DNA from: Anaeramoeba flamelloides
Lineage: Eukaryota; Metamonada; Anaeramoebidae
Length of the DNA: 64,000 nucleotides
Direction of reading: 5' to 3'
NCBI GenBank assembly: GCA_027625915.1
Contig: JANTQA010000008.1
Coordinates: 865,001 to 929,000, forward strand
Below the pieces are notes generated by a model. The model worked only from the letters and a program-made list of their open reading frames with translations. It was not told the origin of the DNA and did no database searches. Positions 59,015 through 64,000 of this stretch are shown here, in pieces. The position numbers were made by a program, and so were the translations under genes. How positions within the stretch are numbered: position 1 is the stretch's first letter; each line of letters opens with the position of its first letter.

Positions 59015-62000
59015 ATGAACATCCCAAACCAACCTTACACTACTTCAGTTCAATTCCAATTCAATGAAAGCAAACCAGACACAGGAAAGATTTCTCTTAT
59101 CTCGAACCGACTTCAAATTCGGAATAAAACAAAGCTTTTGGATTTTTTTTTATCACCAAACCAAACTGTTCAACATCACCCAAGATCTTTTTCTGTCACT
59201 CTAAACCTGAACAGCACAAGTTTTCTGATGTTTACTTTTGAAACACAAAAAAATTCACAAGAACTTTTCCAAAGAATCCAACAACAACTCGACGAAATTA
59301 CAAGCTCTTTAACACAATTCAAAAACAACCAGCAACTGGATCTAGTTTCAAAAGCAATGCAGTTAAGTCAGACTTTACCTTCTCAAGAAATAAAAAAAGA
59401 AATGAAAAAAAAAAACCGCCTTGCTTTAAAGGAAACCAAAAATGGGTTATTTAAAGCAAATTTTTCCTTTTCGGGTGGCGACTTTATTATGAACGGGGGG
59501 ATTAAACTCACAACAAAAAAATTAATATTTTCTCAAAAGCATTCACAGGAAACAGTTTTTGCTTTAAGGAGCACAACAAAAGTAAGTTAAAGATCTTTTT
59601 TTTTTTATTTTATAAATCTTTTTTTTTGTTTTGTTTTGATTTGTTTTGTTTTGTTTTGTTTTGATTTATGTTGTGTGTTCAATTCGTCCACCACTTCAGA
59701 AAGTTTGAAAAATAAAAGATTTGAAGAATAAAAATTTCCCGAAACGAAAATTACATTTTTTTTTTCGCTTGGCAAATCAGAATTAATATTGGATGAATCT
59801 TATAATCTATAAAGTCTTTCAATCGAATTACGTTTTACCTTTGCAAATAGATTTCATCAATGAGATTGAAAAAAATTTCTAATTATTTTGAATTTAATAA
59901 CAACAAAAAAGAAGAAAAAAAATTAAAAAAAAATTGAATTTTTCTTATTGATTTCCTAGATTTTGAGTTGTTTTCTTTTTTAAAAAAATATTTCTATTTT
60001 TTTATTTATTTTTATTATTTTTATCAAGAAGAGGTGATTCAACAAAATTATCTTTTGATAGTCGTTAGGTTTTCTTTTTTACTTTTTGAAATAAACCGAA
60101 AATTTATTAAATTTTCTGTTTATTTGGAAAATCAATATATTTTCCGAATAAAATAGAAAATCTAAAAAAACCTAGAACACTTCACAAATAAAACAGAAAA
60201 CCACAAGAAAATCTAGGCACTTTTCGGCACTTGACGGAAACTTTGGTAAGGTTTATTCCAAAAAGTAAAACAAACTTAGGACACTTTCGTTAGGTTTTTT
60301 AAAATTTAAAATAATAGAGTAAAATCATGTGTTTTACTCAATTCTTTTGAATTCTGAAAAATTGCCGTTAGGTTTTCCAGAATTTAAAATAATTGAGTAA
60401 AACCGATGGTTTTCTTGAGTTTTCTGTTTATTAGTGAAGTGTTCTAGGTTTTTTTTTGAGGTTTTATATTTATTTAGGAAATTAATAGATTTTCGTTAGG
60501 TTTTCTTTGATTTCTCCAAAACATAGGAAACTTTTGGTAGGTTTGTTTTATTTTTTGAAATAAACAGAAAATTTAATAAATTTTCGGTTTATTTCAAAAA
60601 GTAAAGAAAACCTAGGCACTTTCCGGCACTTGACGGACACTCTCAATAATTATCATCAGGGATTTTTTTTCTCTGTTTCAGTTTTATTAGATGAGTACAA
60701 TATTTTCAAAACTATTCGTTATTATCTATCAAAGTAAATATCTCAAAGTCAAATTAAACTATAATTCATTCTTTCGTTTATTTGAAATTTTTTACCTGAA
60801 AAAAACCCTTTTTTTCTCGACAACACTAGCATGAAAAAATAAAATTGAAAAAAAATAGTTAGGCAAAACTACTCCATTCCTTAACCTTCCATCCTGAATA
60901 ATAAAGTTTATTCACAATATAATCAAAATTCAAGAAATTTAAATTCATGGGGCTATTGTATTTATTGCTGCTAGTATAACCACCTTTTTTCAAGGTCTCT
61001 AGTCTAGAAAAAAAGGTATTTTCCGGGTAAAAAATTTTAAATAAACGAAAGAAAGAATTATAAACTAAATTTCATAATAAATGGCCCATTTTACATTTGA
61101 ATTTTGAATTGCTTTTGTATCGTTTGGAAGTTTTTCCCCTCAAAATGAAAAGTTTGCAAATAAATCATTTTTTCTCTTTTTTATTTTTTTGATAGTGTTT
61201 TGTTAAAATGGAAAATGAAAATGAAAAATTGGAAAGAAGTAACAGATGAATTAATTAAAAAATTGGTTTCAAATATGAAAAAGAGATTCGATTTATTTAT
61301 TCGAATGGATGGAGAATCGATAAATGGGCTTTACTAATTTTTTAAATTTTCTATTTTTTATGTAATGCTTCTTTCAAAATAAATGGCCCAATTTTTTTTA
61401 ACTGTTTTTTTTATTTCTCTTTCTTTTATTTTTAGACAAAAAATAAATATCTCTTGAGTATAGAACTGAATATTAAAATCGAAATTTTTGTATTATAATA
61501 GATAAATTCTATTATTAAAAATATTTTTATTTAAAATTTTGATTTTTAATGGGCCAATGATTTTGAAAGGGAGTTTAGTTTATTTTGATTTGGGATATTT
61601 GCTTTGATAGATAATAACGAATAGTTTTGAAAACATTGTACTCATCTAATAAAACTGAAACAGAGAAAAAAAATCCCTGATGATAATTATTGAGAGTGTC
61701 CGTCAAGTGCCGAAAAGTGCCTAGATTTTCTTTACTTTTTGTAATAAACAGAAAATTTATTAAAATTTTCGGTTTATTTCAAAAATTAAAAAAAACCTAA
61801 CAGAAAATCAAAAAAAAATATTTTTTTCAATTTATATCAATAAATAATTTCCTAATAGTCAAAATAATTGGTTATCCGTTTGAAAGATATTTATTAAATT
61901 TAAAATACTTTTAAAATATATGATTATAACCTCTTAACTTTGAAAATAAAAATATTCAAATTTTTTACTATTAAATTTGAAAAAAATCTTAATCTTACTG

Positions 62001-63697
62001 GAAAATTGAATTTTCCAACTTAAATTGTTAAATATCTTACAAAATAATTTTTGATCCAAGATCTTTTATTCACCAATAGTGTTTATTATAAGTGAAGTTA
62101 TCAAAAAGTGAAAAATTAGCAAATGTTTAATTTTTTTTTGAAAAAAATTTTTTCATGATCGTGTAGAGACTTTAAAAAAAGGTGGCACTACTGAAAACAA
62201 TAAACACAATAGCCACAAGAATTTTAAGTTCTATAATTTTGATTATATTGTAAATAAACTTTATTATTAAGATGAAAGGTTAATTAAAGTAGTAGTTTTG
62301 TCTAACTTTTTTTTTTTTCCAATTTTATTTTTTCATACTCGTGAATTGAAAGTAAAAACACAAATCAAAAAAAAACAAGTAAGTTCATGGTTTTTGATAA
62401 ATATTGAAAAAGTTAGGCAATACAATTAATATTTAAATACAACTCTCTAAAAGTGTTTTTATTAAGAATAGTTCCTTTTTTTATTTTCTTTTTTTGTTTA
62501 TTTGAAACATTATTAAATAATATGATCTTATCTTATTATTATATACAAACAATTTAAACTTTATATTTATCATAATTAAAAATATTATAGATTCTTGATC
62601 AGAATGCAGCTGAATGTATTATTGAAATCTTTGAAGGAATATATGTTACGATAGTTTTCAAACATAAAATTATTTGTGACACATTTACTAAAATTCTGAA
62701 TAAACGATTAAAAGATCTTGAAACTCTATCTTCATTTCAAAAAAGTTTTATTGTTCTTGAAATGTCAACAGAATTGAAAAGTCTTAAAAAATATCAAATC
62801 AAAATTTTACATGATAGATTAAGTATACGTTCAAAAGAAACTCAACCCATAGATATTAGTTTTGATCTTGGATTAGATTTACAATTTAACAAAGACTATC
62901 CAAGGCAATTAATAATTCAACCAAAGAATTACAATGCAAGATGCTTTAAATTCTCAAATCTTGATTATAAAAAACGCTTTATTGAATTTTTTATGTTTTC
63001 TTATAATAATTATTTAAATAGAATGAAGGAAAAAAAAAATAAAATTCAAAAGAAAAAGGATGAATTAAATATTATGAAGAAAATTAGAGAGGGGAAGGAA
63101 AAAGAATCCGAACAAAAAAATGAAAATGAAAATGAAAATGAAAATGAAAATGAACAAATAAAAATTAAAAAAAAAAAGGAAAAGAAAATGGAAAAGGAAA
63201 AGGAAAAGGAAAAGGAAAAGGAAAAGGAAAAGAAGAAGGAGAAGAAGGGGGGAAATGAGAAAAAGAAAAAGGAAAACGAAATGGAAATGGAAATAGAAAA
63301 GGAAAAAGAAAAGGAGAAGGAAGCCGAAGTGGAAACGCAAACAGAAACGGAAAAGAAAAAAGAAAACGGTAATAAAAAGACTAAGAATGCAAAAAAAACA
63401 AAATCATTTAAAATCTATATTTCAGAAGTTGAGAATTTTACAAAAGATTTTGAATTAATGGAGAAAATTCAAGCTAAATTATCTATTAGTAAAGATCAAA
63501 TCAAAATTCTAAGAAAGGATAAGTTAAGAATTGCTTTTGCATTACAAGAAATAATGATCCAATTATCTAATAAAATTATTAAAATAGTATTTTTAGAGAC
63601 AAAAAAAAAAAGCAAAGAAAATCTCTATCTCCAATTCCTAACAGAAAAAGAAGCAAATTTTTTTTTTAAACTATTTAATAACTTTTTATTAAAATAA
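59015..63697 (+). CDS. Two-exon protein with four apparent PH-like modules
   Basis: Exon 1 (59015-59581) starts MNIPNQPYTTSVQFQF. Upstream in-frame sequence has no other ATG. It ends at a GTAAGT donor in phase 0; reading on gives only VS and a stop. Exon 2 (62591-63697) follows ATTATAG. The frame is open and protein-like from the first base (ILDQNAAECIIEIFEGIYV), well before the first internal ATG at 62762. The product is 557 residues. By secondary-structure pattern (beta-rich stretch then helix) I see four PH-like units: about 8-95 (ending ELFQRIQQQLDEI), 145-240 (spanning the splice junction, ending FTKILNKRLKDLE), 248-340 (ending KKRFIEFFMFSYNNYL) and 460-557 (ending EANFFFKLFNNFLL). A Lys/Glu/Asn tract fills about 345-455. 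PH-like folds bind lipids or peptides; a specific role cannot be given. The exon structure is well supported, the domain assignment is inference. Confidence 0.7.
60216..60480. repeat. Cluster of palindromes of the 1044-1140 type
   Basis: CTAGGCACTTTTCGGCACTT at 60216 is followed by two diverged foldback units (AATAATAGAGTAAAA..TTTTACTCAATTC and AATAATTGAGTAAAACC) and AATAAACAGAAAATT-type palindromes. Boundaries are uncertain. Confidence 0.55.
60755..61065. repeat. Small inverted-repeat element, copy 1
   Basis: Arms AATTCATTCTTTCGTTTATT and AATAAACGAAAGAAAGAATT face each other. The centre (60820-61005) matches the complement of 62160-62345, including AAAATAAAATTGAAAAAAAATAGTTAGG-type and ACCACCTTTTTT segments. 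Confidence 0.65.
61060..61580 (+). repeat. Dispersed repeat, partner of 40290-40790
   Basis: Same orientation and order of blocks as 40290-40790. Here it lies between the arms of the 60540-61800 element. Confidence 0.7.
62130..62350. repeat. Small element, copy 2 (reverse of 60820-61005)
   Basis: AAAAGGTGGCACTACTG..AATAGCC..TAGTTTTGTCTAACTTTTTT matches the complement of 60820-61005. It lies outside the 60540-61800 element. Confidence 0.6.
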
Positions 63698-64000
63698 AAA
63701 AATTTATTCAAATTTAATTATTCTTAAAAAATATTAATTTTTGCTAAGTGCATCCCTCATATTAGAATGATTGATTTTTTACTAAAAAGATTATAAAAAA
63801 GGAAATAAATTTCTAAAATTTCTTTATTTTGATTGTATTACATTTTTTTTTTTTCTTTCGTACAAAATTTGAAAATGAAATTTTATAAATATTTGGTGAT
63901 TGTGAAAAACATCTTCAAGAAACTGTTTCATTCATCAAAAAATAACTATGAAAACCATGTAAAGATATCTTTAATGGAGTTACTTTAACTTTAATTATTA
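63698..64000. other. Downstream flank of the PH-like gene
   Basis: AT-rich sequence with no feature I can support; it should contain the 3' end signals of the PH-like gene. Confidence 0.5.

Larger units (their letters stand above)
60540..61800. mobile_element. Element with 225-bp inverted arms
   Basis: Left arm (60540-60765) and right arm (61575-61800) are near-identical complements through CCTAGGCACTTTCCGGCACT, TGACGGACACTCTCAATAAT, TATCATCAGGG, CTGTTTCAGTTTTATTAGAT and TTATCTATCAAAG. The interior contains a second inserted element and a copy of the 40290-40790 repeat. There is no transposase. Confidence 0.75.
59582..62590 (+). other. 3.0-kb intron filled with nested inverted repeats
   Basis: A GTAAGT donor and an ATTATAG acceptor, with no coding interruption. 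It holds palindromes (60285-60480), the 60540-61800 element, two opposite copies of a smaller element (60755-61065 and 62130-62350) and the 61060-61580 repeat. Confidence 0.65.

Noticed and set aside
59015-63697. PH-like gene as TFIIH p62/Tfb1
   Set aside because: p62 has one N-terminal PH domain followed by BSD domains. No BSD motif is visible here and more PH-like units follow instead.
1-64000. Reassigned stop codons, as in some protists
   Set aside because: Long ORFs end at TAA or TAG with no in-frame stops, and splice models account for the early stops.

Overview
The window is about 64 kb of extremely AT-rich eukaryotic nuclear DNA. Gene-sized ORFs stand out as islands of more even composition in a sea of A and T tracts. 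Introns are canonical GT-AG, stop codons are standard (mostly TAA), and proteins carry long Asn, Lys/Glu/Asn and Met/Asn runs. Ankyrin, BTB and MOB-type proteins occur together with densely packed small inverted-repeat transposons. This points to a free-living amoeboid protist. My best guess is an Anaeramoeba-like organism, a judgement from style and gene content rather than from any search.

Layout. 1-7 kb: dispersed repeats and, on the minus strand, the dispersed exons of a divergent MOB-family protein whose 3.4-kb first intron is packed with MITE-like elements. 7-16 kb: mostly gene-free repeats, with two orphan coding-like patches (12.4-12.7 kb and 15.2-15.3 kb). 16.5-19.9 kb: a large ankyrin-repeat protein split by a 240-residue Lys/Glu/Asn tract, with a short 3' intron. 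21.0-22.6 kb: a protein with two BTB-like segments, preceded by a small in-phase exon encoding ankyrin-type sequence. 25.9-38.9 kb: one uninterrupted 4315-codon ORF for the Tra1/TRRAP pseudokinase, the activator-binding scaffold of SAGA and NuA4 histone acetyltransferases. 43.2-44.8 kb: an armadillo-repeat protein with a 13-nt first coding exon. 47.0-47.6 kb: a small coiled-coil protein. 47.9-51.7 kb: a transposon graveyard, including six copies of a 200-bp TA-flanked palindrome. 52.6-54.7 kb, minus strand: NOL10/Enp2, a WD40 ribosome-biogenesis factor. 55-58 kb: more MITEs. 59.0-63.7 kb: a two-exon gene with four apparent PH-like modules, its exons separated by a 3.0-kb intron full of nested inverted repeats.

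The genes do not form an operon or an obvious pathway. TRRAP (chromatin) and NOL10 (nucleolus) are housekeeping genes; ankyrin, BTB, armadillo and PH-like proteins are the kind of scaffold proteins that protists expand. The strongest theme is architectural. Two genes (TRRAP, NOL10) are free of introns, whereas the MOB-like and PH-like genes have introns of 3 kb or more that have absorbed transposons. Several exons are so short, or so buried in repeats, that an ORF caller would miss them. I saw no tRNA, rRNA, CRISPR array or viral element that I could support.
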